64,000 nucleotides of DNA from SZUA-36 sp963753105 (GTDB taxonomy: Bacteria; Pseudomonadota; Gammaproteobacteria; Xanthomonadales; SZUA-36), in the NCBI GenBank assembly GCA_963753105.1, contig CAVWBD010000008.1:1-64000 (forward strand), given 5' to 3'. Below the pieces are notes generated by a model. That model was given only the letters and a program-made list of their open reading frames with translations. It was not told the DNA's origin and did no database searches. Position numbers and translations under genes: made by a program. Shown one piece after another: positions 1 to 7,791 of this stretch. Numbering within the stretch: position 1 is the stretch's first letter; each line of letters begins with the position of its first letter.

Positions 1-113
1 TTCTTATTCTCGTAAAGCATACTGCTCTGTTGGGCAGTACCATTTATTGAATGGGTAAAAAGTACGACTAGTCCAAGAAATGCTGCTGCTTTGGGATTCA
101 TGCGATGAGACAT
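1..113 (-). CDS. N-terminus of an exported protein, cut by the window edge
   Basis: Read on the minus strand, an open frame starts at an ATG at 113 (a second ATG lies at 101) and runs off the left end of the window. The roughly 37 visible residues begin MSHRMNPKAAAFLGLVVLFT and continue to a small-residue site around NGTAQQS, which is a typical signal peptide with an n-region, hydrophobic core and a likely cleavage after TAQ. Nothing of the mature protein beyond a few residues is present, so no function can be given. No strong ribosome binding site is visible before either ATG. Confidence 0.5.
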   Translation of the reverse strand, partial: MSHRMNPKAAAFLGLVVLFTHSINGTAQQSSMLYENK

Positions 114-180
114 AGTTGACAATGTCTTACCTATGACGGAGTCATGTCCTATTAGTTACAAAGTCGAGAATCCTAATAAC

Positions 181-991
181 GGGGCCGGATACATTTTATT
201 TGGCTAATTTGTCTTTTTCGGCCTGCCTCTTTTGCCATCACTGAGTTTAATAGAAAGTGCTTCTTCTATCTGCCGTTTGAACCTCTTGTGTCCGGTAGGA
301 AGACCTTTTCGGAGACCATAGCGAATTTCTGCTATTTGGTGTTGTTCAAGGGCTTCTTCAAAGAGATGCTGGTAAGCGAGTAGACGACTTGTGTCGTTGT
401 TTCCCAGGGCGAGCCAGCACTCATGTGGCGTGAGTAAATTAGTCGACTCGCCAAACGTGTTGACGTTGAAACTCGACCATCGATATTCAGAAGGGTGCTT
501 AACCATTCCTGCTCGTACCGGGTTCAATTCAATATACCGGTAACATGCAAGGCAATAGGCTTCCCTGTCTACTAGTGAGGACTTAAAGCGACCTTCCCAC
601 ATGGTTCCAGTACGCCGATAGGTTTTGTTGATCTGTCTAACATAATCTCGGCCCAGATCGCGCAAAACCAATGACACACCCGTGGGTGTTTCTGGGTAAT
701 TAACAAGTGGACGTGATTGGTCATGAGCACATATCATGAACAATACATTGGTGCTTGCGGCATGCCTCTGTCAGTAACGACAAATACAGTTCATAGTCGG
801 CATTGGCAAAGAAACAGACTTGGCGATTATTTCCACGCTGCGTGATGTGTTGAGGAATACCCGGCAGGTTGAGACGGGTAGGGCGTGGCATATGCTGACT
901 CCTCTATTCAAGAGTCATTACCTTGCTCTCAGCCAATCGCCTGCGATATGGACTTTGGCGCAACTCCTTGTAGGAAAATGTATCCGGCCCC
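181..991. mobile_element. RAYT unit bounded by a 17-bp inverted repeat
   Basis: The sequence ggggccggatacatttt at 181-197 is the exact reverse complement of aaaatgtatccggcccc at 975-991. These arms enclose the complete RAYT-type transposase gene and little else. RAYTs are known to be associated with palindromic REP sequences that they recognise, so these arms are most likely the cognate REP half-sites. A further solitary copy lies at 4241-4257 and a variant of the core forms a hairpin at 54838-54872. Confidence 0.65.
204..891 (-). CDS. REP-associated tyrosine transposase (RAYT, Y1_Tnp family), two frameshifts
   Basis: A single-copy, domesticated relative of IS200/IS605 Y1 transposases, thought to act on REP palindromes. 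The gene begins at ATG 891 with MPRPTRLNLPGIPQHITQRG and NNRQVCFF, the standard RAYT N-terminus. The middle, with the HUH-type metal-binding stretch MTNHVHLLIT, is in a second frame, and the rest, including CYRYIELNPVRAGMV and YRWSS, is open from 743 to the stop at 204. Restoring one base near 745-750 and one in the acc-cag run near 700 gives an uninterrupted protein of about 229 residues. The C-terminus is basic (KRGRPKK). The inverted repeat around the gene supports the call. Either the gene is decaying or the two indels are sequence errors like those elsewhere in the window. Confidence 0.85.
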
Positions 992-1026
992 TTTACTCCC
1001 GCTCTGAATATTTTTTGATTTAGGTG

Positions 1027-1055
1027 TTGACATATCTATACAAAACATGTACATT
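1027..1055 (+). promoter_or_regulatory. Probable sigma-70 promoter of the fasciclin gene
   Basis: TTGACA at 1027-1032 is followed after 17 bases by TACATT at 1050-1055. It lies about 90 bases upstream of the fasciclin start codon, in AT-rich sequence with no other gene. The region just before the start has a good GAGGAG ribosome binding site. The call rests on match and spacing only. Confidence 0.4.
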
Positions 1056-1145
1056 ACAAATCAAGTTCAGACCGATATAGTGATTTGAATGCCTTATCTA
1101 CCTGTTAAACATTGTTATTATTTAAACTAAATTGAGGAGTTAATC

Positions 1146-1813
1146 ATGTACAAAATATCTACAGCATCTAAATTGTTAATTGCTTGCACGGTCCTTTCCG
1201 TTGCACTTTTTTCTGCAAATACTTTTGCCGGTAATGGCAAGGGTAAGGGTAAGCCTGGTAGGGGCAACAGCCCTGCGGCCCTTGACGACCGCAACATCGT
1301 TGAAGTCGCTCTCGGCGCAAATGAACTTCTGGGTGAGTTCGACTACCTGCTCGGCGCAGTGGGTTGTTTCACTGACGAGGAAAGCGGTTACAACCCAATT
1401 GTCGACTGCTGACCGGAGAGGACAAGTTGACGCTGTTCGCACCGACTGATCAGGCTTTCATCAACTTGCAGCTCGCGCTGAACGACATTTGGGACCTGGG
1501 CCTGGCCGAGACCGCTCCTGAGGTTACCTGCGCAGTTGACTCGCTGTACGGCGAAGGTACGCTTTTTACCATCCTCGCCTACCACGTGACCGATGGCCGC
1601 CGCTTCTCCAACAGCGTGTTCAACAGGAACAACGTGAAGGAGATCGAAATGCTCGCCGGTGGCTCTATCACCTCGACTCCGTCGCTGACCATCATTGACG
1701 GCGTTCCGCAGGTGATCAACCCGGTAGCCGGTCTGATCAACATCAACGCCACCAACGGTGTGGTCCACGTGATCGATACGGTAATGCTTCCCTTCAGCCC
1801 GGTTGTTGAATAA
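1146..1813 (+). CDS. Secreted fasciclin (FAS1) domain protein, one frameshift
   Basis: An exported adhesion-type protein. Residues 1-28 are a signal peptide ending SANTFAGNG, then a Gly/Lys-rich linker, then one FAS1 domain. Visible family motifs are NIVEVALGAN at the start, TLFAPTDQAF (the H1 box), ILAYHVTDG and GVVHVIDTVMLP (the H2 box) near the end. The first frame stops at 1412. Adding one C in the gac-tgc stretch near 1408 gives IVDLLTGEDKLTLFAPTDQAF and joins it to the second frame, which ends at 1813. The start is fixed by GAGGAG eight bases upstream of the ATG. FAS1 proteins mediate protein or polysaccharide adhesion; the partner is unknown. A strong terminator follows. Confidence 0.85.
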
Positions 1814-1839
1814 GCGCACTGTTTCTATCCGAACGAAGA

Positions 1840-1869
1840 AACCGCCTCTTTCGAGAGGCGGTTTTTTTT
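1840..1869 (+). terminator. Rho-independent terminator after the fasciclin gene
   Basis: A 10-bp perfect stem (aaccgcctct at 1840-1849 and agaggcggtt at 1854-1863) closes a TTCG tetraloop and runs into eight T residues ending at 1869. It lies 27 bases after the fasciclin stop codon. Confidence 0.9.
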
Positions 1870-2220
1870 GTGTTCGTGAAACAGTTTAGTCAGAGTTCTG
1901 AGCAAATTCTGGGGTCAGAGTCAAACCTGCCGTCCAGCAATGTCTGCAGAACTTATTCTGACGCTGAGTCCATAGGGCGTGGTCATTATGGCAATGTTGC
2001 TCAGCATCTTTGCCGGCCGTCGTTTAAGGGCGCACCATCGAGTTTGAGGCAGCAGTGAAAAAGGGGTCGAATCCAATTTTGCTAAAAGCCAAAACATCCA
2101 TCACTCCCAGCGCCAGGAAACGTGGGTGTATTCACTCTCTCACCAAGAAACGTGGGTATTCTAAACGGAGGGGTCAGAGTTAAGTACCAGAGTAAGAACT
2201 GCCGGCAGCGAAAAAACTGG
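1870..2220. other. Intergenic region with REP-like fragments
   Basis: I see no supportable gene here. It holds two copies of the ggggtcagag motif (1911-1920 and 2170-2179), a partial copy near 2065, and a short direct repeat containing gaaacgtgggt (about 2116 and 2147). These belong to the scattered repeat family described in the findings. Confidence 0.5.
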
Positions 2221-2709
2221 TCAATCATCCACTATCGTTCTACGGTCAGGGTGCATCATGGATGAGACGAATCCTGCCGCAAGCATTTCTTCTACCTGAT
2301 CGGGGTCCAGTTCCTCGTGAGCAACGTTGTACAGCGGCAACTCGTAATCATTCCATCCACGCAACCCTGTTTTCATCGAGGCTACGTTTTCATATCCCAT
2401 CCATTGCATCGTTTGAGCGGCCAGCACACTGCGGTTGCCTGAGCGGCAGATTACGATAATCTCACGATCCCTCGCTTCAATGAGCTCCGGGACGGCGTCT
2501 TCGTATTCGTGTTCGCAGGCGGTTTCCAGGATACCGCGAGGTACCAGCATGGAATTTCGTATGTGATAAGCCGAAAATTCACATTCTTCTCGAATATCAA
2601 GAATAAGTACTTCATCATTCACGCCTCGGCGTTCTTCGACATCCCATGGAAACAACTCCCTGATTTCCTGTCGGGCTTCTTTGACAATATCTTTAAATGT
2701 TTTCGCCAT
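2221..2709 (-). CDS. Rhodanese-domain protein (single domain)
   Basis: A 162-residue sulfurtransferase-fold protein. The active-site loop is ICRSGNRS, with the catalytic Cys that carries a persulfide in true rhodaneses. The flanking motifs LILDIREECEFSAYHIRNS and WNDYELPLYN are the standard CH2A/CH2B surroundings. I chose ATG 2709 (MAKTFKDIVKEA) over the longer reading from 2757 because similarity to the family starts there. There is no signal peptide, so it should be cytoplasmic. The substrate cannot be told from sequence; the single-domain type is often linked to sulfur trafficking or stress. The gene is intact, unlike many neighbours. Confidence 0.85.
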   Translation of the reverse strand: MAKTFKDIVKEARQEIRELFPWDVEERRGVNDEVLILDIREECEFSAYHIRNSMLVPRGILETACEHEYEDAVPELIEARDREIIVICRSGNRSVLAAQTMQWMGYENVASMKTGLRGWNDYELPLYNVAHEELDPDQVEEMLAAGFVSSMMHPDRRTIVDD

Positions 2710-3106
2710 GATGAGCCTTGTATTTGATCCTGATCGACAGCATTGGATTCCTCGCACCGTACGGGCAAAAGCACCGGCGATGTCCCGGGTCGCAATATTT
2801 TACGGAATAATTGAGGTTAGAGTAAAAACTTAAATTTTTTGGGATCAGAGCCCTTTTTCAGTATTACAATCGACGTGCATGAACAATTGGAGTAGGAATA
2901 CGTGGACATGTTTGAAGGCATGGTCAAGGCTGCGGTGTCTTTACTGAGTGCCGGATGCACTGGGAATGTCCAGGGTCATTATCCGAACCTATTGCCCGCA
3001 CAGCTCTGCCACAGCATCGGGTTGTGTCCGGGTAACAGTGAAGTCCGCTATACAGCCAGTGCAAATCAAAAAGGATTAAACCAGTAATGAAATTTGGAAC
3101 AGAAAC
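2710..3106. other. Intergenic region, REP-like fragment
   Basis: A gggatcagag motif at 2841-2850 belongs to the repeat family. A 61-codon frame at 2902-3087 has a ribosome-binding-like ggagtagga before it but no recognisable motif, and I do not call it. The end of the region should hold the promoter of the oxidoreductase gene at 3107. Confidence 0.35.
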
Positions 3107-4192
3107 ATGAGCCAGTTGTTTGAACCGCTAAACTTTACCCGTGGCCCTGCAATGAAAAACCGCTTTATGCTGGCGCCTTTAACCAATTGTCAAAGCCATG
3201 ACGATGGGGTTCTCTCTGATGAAGAATTCAGATGGTTAACCATGCGCGCCGAAGGTGGTTTCGGTCTTACTATGACCTGCGCCGCTCATGTGCAAGCAGT
3301 GGGACAGGGTTTTCCCGGTCAACTGGGCGTATTTTCCGATAAACATACAGAAGGCTTGGCCAGGCTGGCCAAGGCCATAAATAGCAATGGCAGTATTTCC
3401 ATAATCCAGCTACATCATGCCGGCATGCGTTCTCCGGCGGATTTAATCGGTACTAAACCAGTCTGTCCTTCGAATGATGAAGAAACCGGTGCCAGGGCCC
3501 TGTCCACTGAAGAGATCAAGGAACTGGTAGCAGATTTCATTGCGGCGGCTGTGCGAGCCGAGCAGGCAGGATTCGATGGTGTGGAAATTCACGGGGCCCA
3601 CGGTTACATCCTTTGTCAATTTTTAAGCGGCGAGATTAACCAACGAGAAGATCAATACGGTGGCAACCTGGACAACAGATGTCGCGTTATTGATGAAATT
3701 ATCGATGGTATCAGGGCGCAGTGCCGGCCAGATTTTACGTTGGGAGTGCGTTTATCGCCTGAGCGTTTCGGAATGCAGCTATCGGAAATATTGGTTCTCG
3801 CTCAGCGATTAATGGATGAAGACAAAATTGATTTTCTCGATATGTCGCTGTGGGATGTTTTCAAGGAGCCAATAGAAGAAGGCATGCAAGGTAAGAGTTT
3901 GACTTCTTATTTTACAGATTTGAGGCGTGGCAATGTACGACTCGGCGTAGCTGGCAAGATTCGAACGCCGGCGGAAGCAGAAGCTGCCCTTGCGCAAGGC
4001 GTTGATTGGATCATGTTAGGGCGGGCGGCGATATTACATCATGATTTTCCTTTGCAGACGCAAAACAATTCAAATTTTCTCCCGGTTGAGCTGCCGGTTA
4101 GCCGCGAACATTTGCGCAAGGAAGGGCTGTCAGAAAAATTTGTTGCTTACATGGCTACCTGGCCAGGTTTTGTAGCGGAAGACCAACGATAA
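3107..4192 (+). CDS. NADH:flavin oxidoreductase, old yellow enzyme family
   Basis: A 361-residue FMN-binding TIM-barrel enzyme that reduces activated C=C bonds (or related substrates) with NAD(P)H. Family signs: N-terminal LFEPLNFTRG and KNRFMLAPLT, then IIQLHHAGM, the substrate-binding pair in DGVEIHGAHGYILCQFLS, NQREDQYGGNLDNRCR, and the FMN-phosphate site GKIRTPAEAEAAL / DWIMLGRAAI. It lacks the C-terminal 2Fe-2S and FAD domains of DCR-type enzymes, so it is a short single-domain member. The gene is intact. It stands alone between repeats, so the natural substrate cannot be inferred from context. Confidence 0.9.
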   Translation: MSQLFEPLNFTRGPAMKNRFMLAPLTNCQSHDDGVLSDEEFRWLTMRAEGGFGLTMTCAAHVQAVGQGFPGQLGVFSDKHTEGLARLAKAINSNGSISIIQLHHAGMRSPADLIGTKPVCPSNDEETGARALSTEEIKELVADFIAAAVRAEQAGFDGVEIHGAHGYILCQFLSGEINQREDQYGGNLDNRCRVIDEIIDGIRAQCRPDFTLGVRLSPERFGMQLSEILVLAQRLMDEDKIDFLDMSLWDVFKEPIEEGMQGKSLTSYFTDLRRGNVRLGVAGKIRTPAEAEAALAQGVDWIMLGRAAILHHDFPLQTQNNSNFLPVELPVSREHLRKEGLSEKFVAYMATWPGFVAEDQR

Positions 4193-4211
4193 AGCTGAGC
4201 CCTTCTCTATC

Positions 4212-4257
4212 TAAAAATAGTCAGGCCTAGTCAATACTAAAAAATGTATCCGGCCCC
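4212..4257. repeat. Solitary REP-like copy plus a 26-bp repeat shared with 6147-6172
   Basis: Bases 4241-4257 repeat exactly the 17-base RAYT-flanking arm (aaaatgtatccggcccc). Immediately before it, 4212-4237 matches 6147-6172 at 24 of 26 positions (common core agtcaggcct). Neither lies inside a gene that explains the conservation. Confidence 0.6.
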
Positions 4258-4329
4258 TTTAGCTCCGGTCTGCCTCTTTGACTTTATATTTGGGGCCAGG
4301 GAAAAACTATACCTTGGCACCCTTTCACG

Positions 4330-4772
4330 CTACTTGGTCCCGAACAATTCCACTATAAATATCAAGGTCGCATTAGGCGGTATCGGTTCTGAGCCTTTCT
4401 CACCGTAAGCCAGTTCAGGTGGAATCAGGAAAACAAAAACACTGCCGGCTGGCATCAACTGGATACCCTCGGCCCAACCCTTGATAACCCGCTTCAGGCT
4501 GAATGTGATCGGCTCATCGCTGGAGTATGAACTGTCAAACTCCATGCCATCGAGCAGCAGGCCACGGTAATGTACCGTTACCCTGCTTTTCGCCGTGGGT
4601 TTACGGCCTTTGCCGAGCAGTTGTATTTTGTATTGAAGGCCGGAATCCGTCGTGATGGCATCGTGGCCGATTCCGTTCCAATAATCGGAAAACCGGCCTG
4701 TTCCTCGTTGCCTGATGCGGGTATGGTGAACACGAGTGCCAGGAGCAATATTTGAATCAGTGATTTCATCAT
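4330..4772 (-). CDS. FKBP-type peptidyl-prolyl isomerase, exported, one frameshift
   Basis: A cis-trans prolyl isomerase of the FkpA/Mip class in the cell envelope. The N-terminus (MKSLIQILLLALVFTIPASG, start at 4772 or 4769) is a signal peptide. The catalytic FKBP domain follows in another frame: TTDSGLQYKIQLLGKGRKP, VTVHYRGLLLDGMEFDSSY, VIKGWAEGIQLMP, IPPELAYGEKG, IPPNATLIFIVELF. The two frames meet between about 4650 and 4690, where one base has been lost. The protein is short (about 147 residues) because the dimerisation domain of FkpA is absent. The gene precedes cbpA/cbpM on the same strand in a region of protein-folding genes. Confidence 0.85.
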
Positions 4773-4858
4773 GGATATATTTTCCATCAATAAAGGGGTC
4801 AGGGCCCAGCTGTTTACAAATGCTTGAAACCGCCGCTATGTGGCGGGGAAACAACGCC

Positions 4859-5155
4859 CTAGTTGCGTTCCAGTTCGGTTATGCGGTCCAGTAACTCCAG
4901 CGCCAGTGCAGCACCTGCGAGGTTAACGCCAAGGTCACGTTGCAGGTGAATGACCACTTTGACCCTTCTCAAGCTGGTAACCGGGAACTGCCACTGTTCG
5001 ATATCGTCACCAACCGGTTCAAGAATGCCTTCTTCTACCAGGAGCGCGACGGTCTCGGTTTCCACAGTACAACTTCGACATAAGCTTTCTAAGGTGATCG
5101 TGTCATGGTCTTCCAATACATAGCCAATTAGAGTCTTATCGTTAGTCATGATCAT
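4859..5155 (-). CDS. cbpM: Chaperone modulator CbpM
   Basis: A 98-residue MerR-like protein that in E. coli binds the J-domain of CbpA and inhibits its co-chaperone and DNA-binding activity. Visible features are the Cys pair in LESLCRSCTVE, VALLVEEGILEPVG, and the helical region SLRRVKVVIHLQRDLGVNL with AALALELLDRITELE at the end. The start codon overlaps the cbpA stop by four bases (ATGA), so the two are translationally coupled and expected to be made together, which fits a protein and its inhibitor. The gene is intact. Confidence 0.92.
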   Translation of the reverse strand: MIMTNDKTLIGYVLEDHDTITLESLCRSCTVETETVALLVEEGILEPVGDDIEQWQFPVTSLRRVKVVIHLQRDLGVNLAGAALALELLDRITELERN

Positions 5156-6096
5156 GCCACCTCCATCTTCGCTCGAGGATTAAACTCAATTTCCTCCTGC
5201 ATACGCTGGAAAATTTCCCGGGTCTTCTGATTGTCAACCACTGGCAGGATTACCTGTAGCACCAGGTAAAGGTCACCTGGCGGTTTAGCCGGGATTCCAC
5301 GGCCTTTCAGCCGCAATTTTTTACCCGCTTGAGAATTCTGTGGGATCTTCAAATCTATGGCACCGGATGGTGTTGGTACCTTGATACTGGCACCCAGGGC
5401 AGCCTCCCATGGCGCAAGCGGTAAATCCATATAGACATCGGCACCTTCGACCCGGTAAAAGCGGTGGGGTCTGAATTCTACTTCAAGATACAGATCACCG
5501 GCCTTGCTGCCGCCCATACCTGCAGCACCCTGTCCATTCAGCCGGATTTGCTGACCTTGGCGGATACCCTTGGGAATACCGACTTTCAACGTACGATCAC
5601 GCGTAGTGACATGCCCATTGGACGTCACCTCGGGCACCTTCAATGAAATCGAGCGGGATGCCCCGTGAAAGCTGTCTTCCAGGTCTATCAGTATCCGGGC
5701 ATGATGGTCTTCGCCTTGCAGGTGAAAGTTGCGGCTTCCTCCCCGGGGACTCCGTGCTTGCCCAAACAGGGATTCAAAAAAGTCACTGAAACCCTGCTGG
5801 CTGCCAGCCCCAGCCGGGCCACCATGAAATTCAAAGCCGGTACCCCAATCCGGTGGTGGATGAAACTCCTGCTGAGCTTTCCAGTTTTTGCCCAGCTGAT
5901 CATAGGCAGCACGTTTCTCCGGGTCCTTGAGTACCTCATTCGCCTCACCCACCTCTTTAAACCTCAGCTCAGCGTCTGGCTCCTTGCTCACATCCGGGTG
6001 ATATTTGCGGGCCAGCTTACGGTAGGCGCGCTTGATCTCCTCATGCGTGGCGTCCCGGTTCACACCCATAATTGCGTAATAGTCTTTATATTCCAT
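5152..6096 (-). CDS. cbpA: DnaJ-class co-chaperone CbpA (curved DNA-binding protein)
   Basis: A 314-residue type-II J-protein that stimulates DnaK and binds curved DNA. Residues 4-69 are the J-domain with the HPD signature in RKYHPDVSKEPDAELRF. A Gly/Phe-rich linker follows (GTGFEFHGGPAGAG, about 85-115), then two beta-barrel C-terminal substrate domains (VGIPKGIRQGQQIRLNGQG; DLYLEVEFRPHRFYRVEGAD). There are no zinc-finger CxxCxGxG repeats, which separates it from DnaJ. It is intact and coupled to cbpM. Confidence 0.95.
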   Translation of the reverse strand: MEYKDYYAIMGVNRDATHEEIKRAYRKLARKYHPDVSKEPDAELRFKEVGEANEVLKDPEKRAAYDQLGKNWKAQQEFHPPPDWGTGFEFHGGPAGAGSQQGFSDFFESLFGQARSPRGGSRNFHLQGEDHHARILIDLEDSFHGASRSISLKVPEVTSNGHVTTRDRTLKVGIPKGIRQGQQIRLNGQGAAGMGGSKAGDLYLEVEFRPHRFYRVEGADVYMDLPLAPWEAALGASIKVPTPSGAIDLKIPQNSQAGKKLRLKGRGIPAKPPGDLYLVLQVILPVVDNQKTREIFQRMQEEIEFNPRAKMEVA

Positions 6097-6117
6097 GCTT
6101 AACCACCCTGAAAACAG

Positions 6118-6172
6118 CGATAAAGGGATCAGAGTCCTTTATCGATTAAAAACAGTCAGGCCTAATCAATAC
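6118..6172. repeat. REP-like hairpin and copy of the 26-bp repeat
   Basis: The nine bases cgataaagg at 6118-6126 pair with cctttatcg at 6136-6144 around a gatcagag core, an inverted form of the ggggtcagag repeat. Bases 6147-6172 are the second copy of the 26-bp repeat at 4212-4237, and this copy extends into the last codons of the transporter gene that ends at 6166. Confidence 0.5.
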
Positions 6173-7569
6173 AAACCCACCGCTTCGCCTATGTGAATCG
6201 ACAAGATCAGGAACACGATAGCAAGCGCGAAGATTTTCACCAGCAACGGTCCAATAAACCGCACCCAGGCGGTGTACGGGACTTTACCCAGGGCCAGGGC
6301 GCCCATCACCAGTGCACTGGTTGGCACGACCATGTTGGTGAATCCATCGCCGAATTGATAGGCCAGTACGGCCGTTTGTTGCGGCACGTCAGTCAATGTT
6401 GCCAGCGGTGACATGATTGGCATCGTGACAAACGCCTGGCCGCTTCCCGACGGGATGAAGAAGTTACAGATCGTCTGCACGGCGAGCATACCAACCGCTG
6501 AGGCCTCGGCCGGCATTCCTTCCAGGACGCTGGCGATTGCATTGATGATCGTGTCGATAATTTGACCATCGGACAACACGACCTCGATCGTGCGTGCGAA
6601 GCCGACGATCAGCGCGGCCGTGGTCATTTCCGCAGCGCCCTTGAGGAAAGTCTGGCTGGTTTCACTCGGTGTTATGCGTGAGATCAATGCAGTCAGGAGA
6701 CCCACACCCAGGAAGACCGCATTCAATTCCGCGATATACCAGCCATAGTTCTTGGCGCCTATGACAAAACCAACGATTGCCAATACAAAAATGACCAGGA
6801 TCGCGATACGCGGGGCGTTCAAGCTGACATCATCGGGTGATTCGAAACCCGTGCTGTAGTCTACGTGGGCGACCAGGCTCGTTGATGGATCATCGCGTAC
6901 CCGCATGGCGTAGCGATACAGGTGATGAAAAGCGAGTATCAGAAACGCCACCATCATGACCAGTCTCGCACCCGACCCGGACATCAGCGGCACACCGGCA
7001 ATGTTCTGGGCGATGATGACACCAAATGGATTGGTGCCTGCGCACGCCCAGCCTATGCCGTAGGGAATCCAGACCATACCCATGGCAACAATGGCATCCA
7101 TGCGCATGGCAAGGCTCATGGTCACGATAATGGGCACCAGGGGAACGTATTCCTCCCCCATGCCTATCGTGTAGGCGCCAAGGCTGAACATGATGAGGCA
7201 GCCGGCGATCAGAATCCAAGGGCTCTGCCCCAGTCGTGCGACCGCACCATGTAGTGCGGCATCAATGGCTCCGCTCCTGCGCAGGATGGCGATGACGCCA
7301 CCGACGAGGAAAATCAGGAAAATAATGTCCTGGGCTTCTTCCATACCCTTCGGGATCGCAACCAGGAAGTGCCACGGGGCAATGCTGGCCTGGTCCTCTG
7401 CGGTCATACCTTCATAGGTGCCACCGACAACCATGCTGCGGTTGGGGTTGTCCGGGTAGGGTTGCCGCTCAAACTCGCCGTGCGGAATAACATAGGTGAG
7501 TAATTGTGCAACTATGATGAATGAGAAAATCAGGGCCAGGGAGTCAATATTCCAATTTCTTTTTGTCAT
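6166..7569 (-). CDS. YfcC/DcuC-family membrane carrier (anaerobic C4-dicarboxylate carrier superfamily)
   Basis: A 467-residue integral membrane protein with about eleven or twelve hydrophobic segments. The duplicated DcuC/ArcD-type architecture is visible, with helix-hairpin signatures in each half: TIGMGEEYVPLVPIIV and CAGTNPFGVIIAQNIAGVP in the first, FFIPSGSGQAFVTMPIMSPL and YQFGDGFTNMVVPTSALVM in the second. It begins MTKRNWNIDSLALIF. Members carry dicarboxylates, or amino acids and short peptides by antiport. The substrate is not readable here; proximity to a secreted dipeptidase and to arginine deiminase allows an amino-acid role but does not show it. The gene is intact. Confidence 0.8.
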   Translation of the reverse strand: MTKRNWNIDSLALIFSFIIVAQLLTYVIPHGEFERQPYPDNPNRSMVVGGTYEGMTAEDQASIAPWHFLVAIPKGMEEAQDIIFLIFLVGGVIAILRRSGAIDAALHGAVARLGQSPWILIAGCLIMFSLGAYTIGMGEEYVPLVPIIVTMSLAMRMDAIVAMGMVWIPYGIGWACAGTNPFGVIIAQNIAGVPLMSGSGARLVMMVAFLILAFHHLYRYAMRVRDDPSTSLVAHVDYSTGFESPDDVSLNAPRIAILVIFVLAIVGFVIGAKNYGWYIAELNAVFLGVGLLTALISRITPSETSQTFLKGAAEMTTAALIVGFARTIEVVLSDGQIIDTIINAIASVLEGMPAEASAVGMLAVQTICNFFIPSGSGQAFVTMPIMSPLATLTDVPQQTAVLAYQFGDGFTNMVVPTSALVMGALALGKVPYTAWVRFIGPLLVKIFALAIVFLILSIHIGEAVGLY

Positions 7570-7791
7570 TCTTAGCTCCGAATTGTTATTTCTTCAGTCA
7601 TTGTTGCTTGAAAGGGCACCGTAGCAGGATACGCACCGCAGGGCTAAGAATAGTTGCGCCCGGAGTAAAGTGCCAGAGCCAAGCGGTCGACAGCAGCGTG
7701 CTCCTACGGGGCGTTGTGCCTGATCCAGGTCACTTATGCAGACCGGTCAAGGACCTACAATGACCCGATCACTTTGCCTGGAGTGATTACT

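Noticed and set aside
820..1023. 67-residue plus-strand frame
   Set aside because: It is antisense to the N-terminus of the RAYT gene and crosses its right inverted-repeat arm; the RAYT reading is clearly the coding one.
2902..3087. 61-residue frame before the OYE gene
   Set aside because: A ribosome-binding-like site is present, but there is no homology, domain or signal; its composition fits noncoding DNA.
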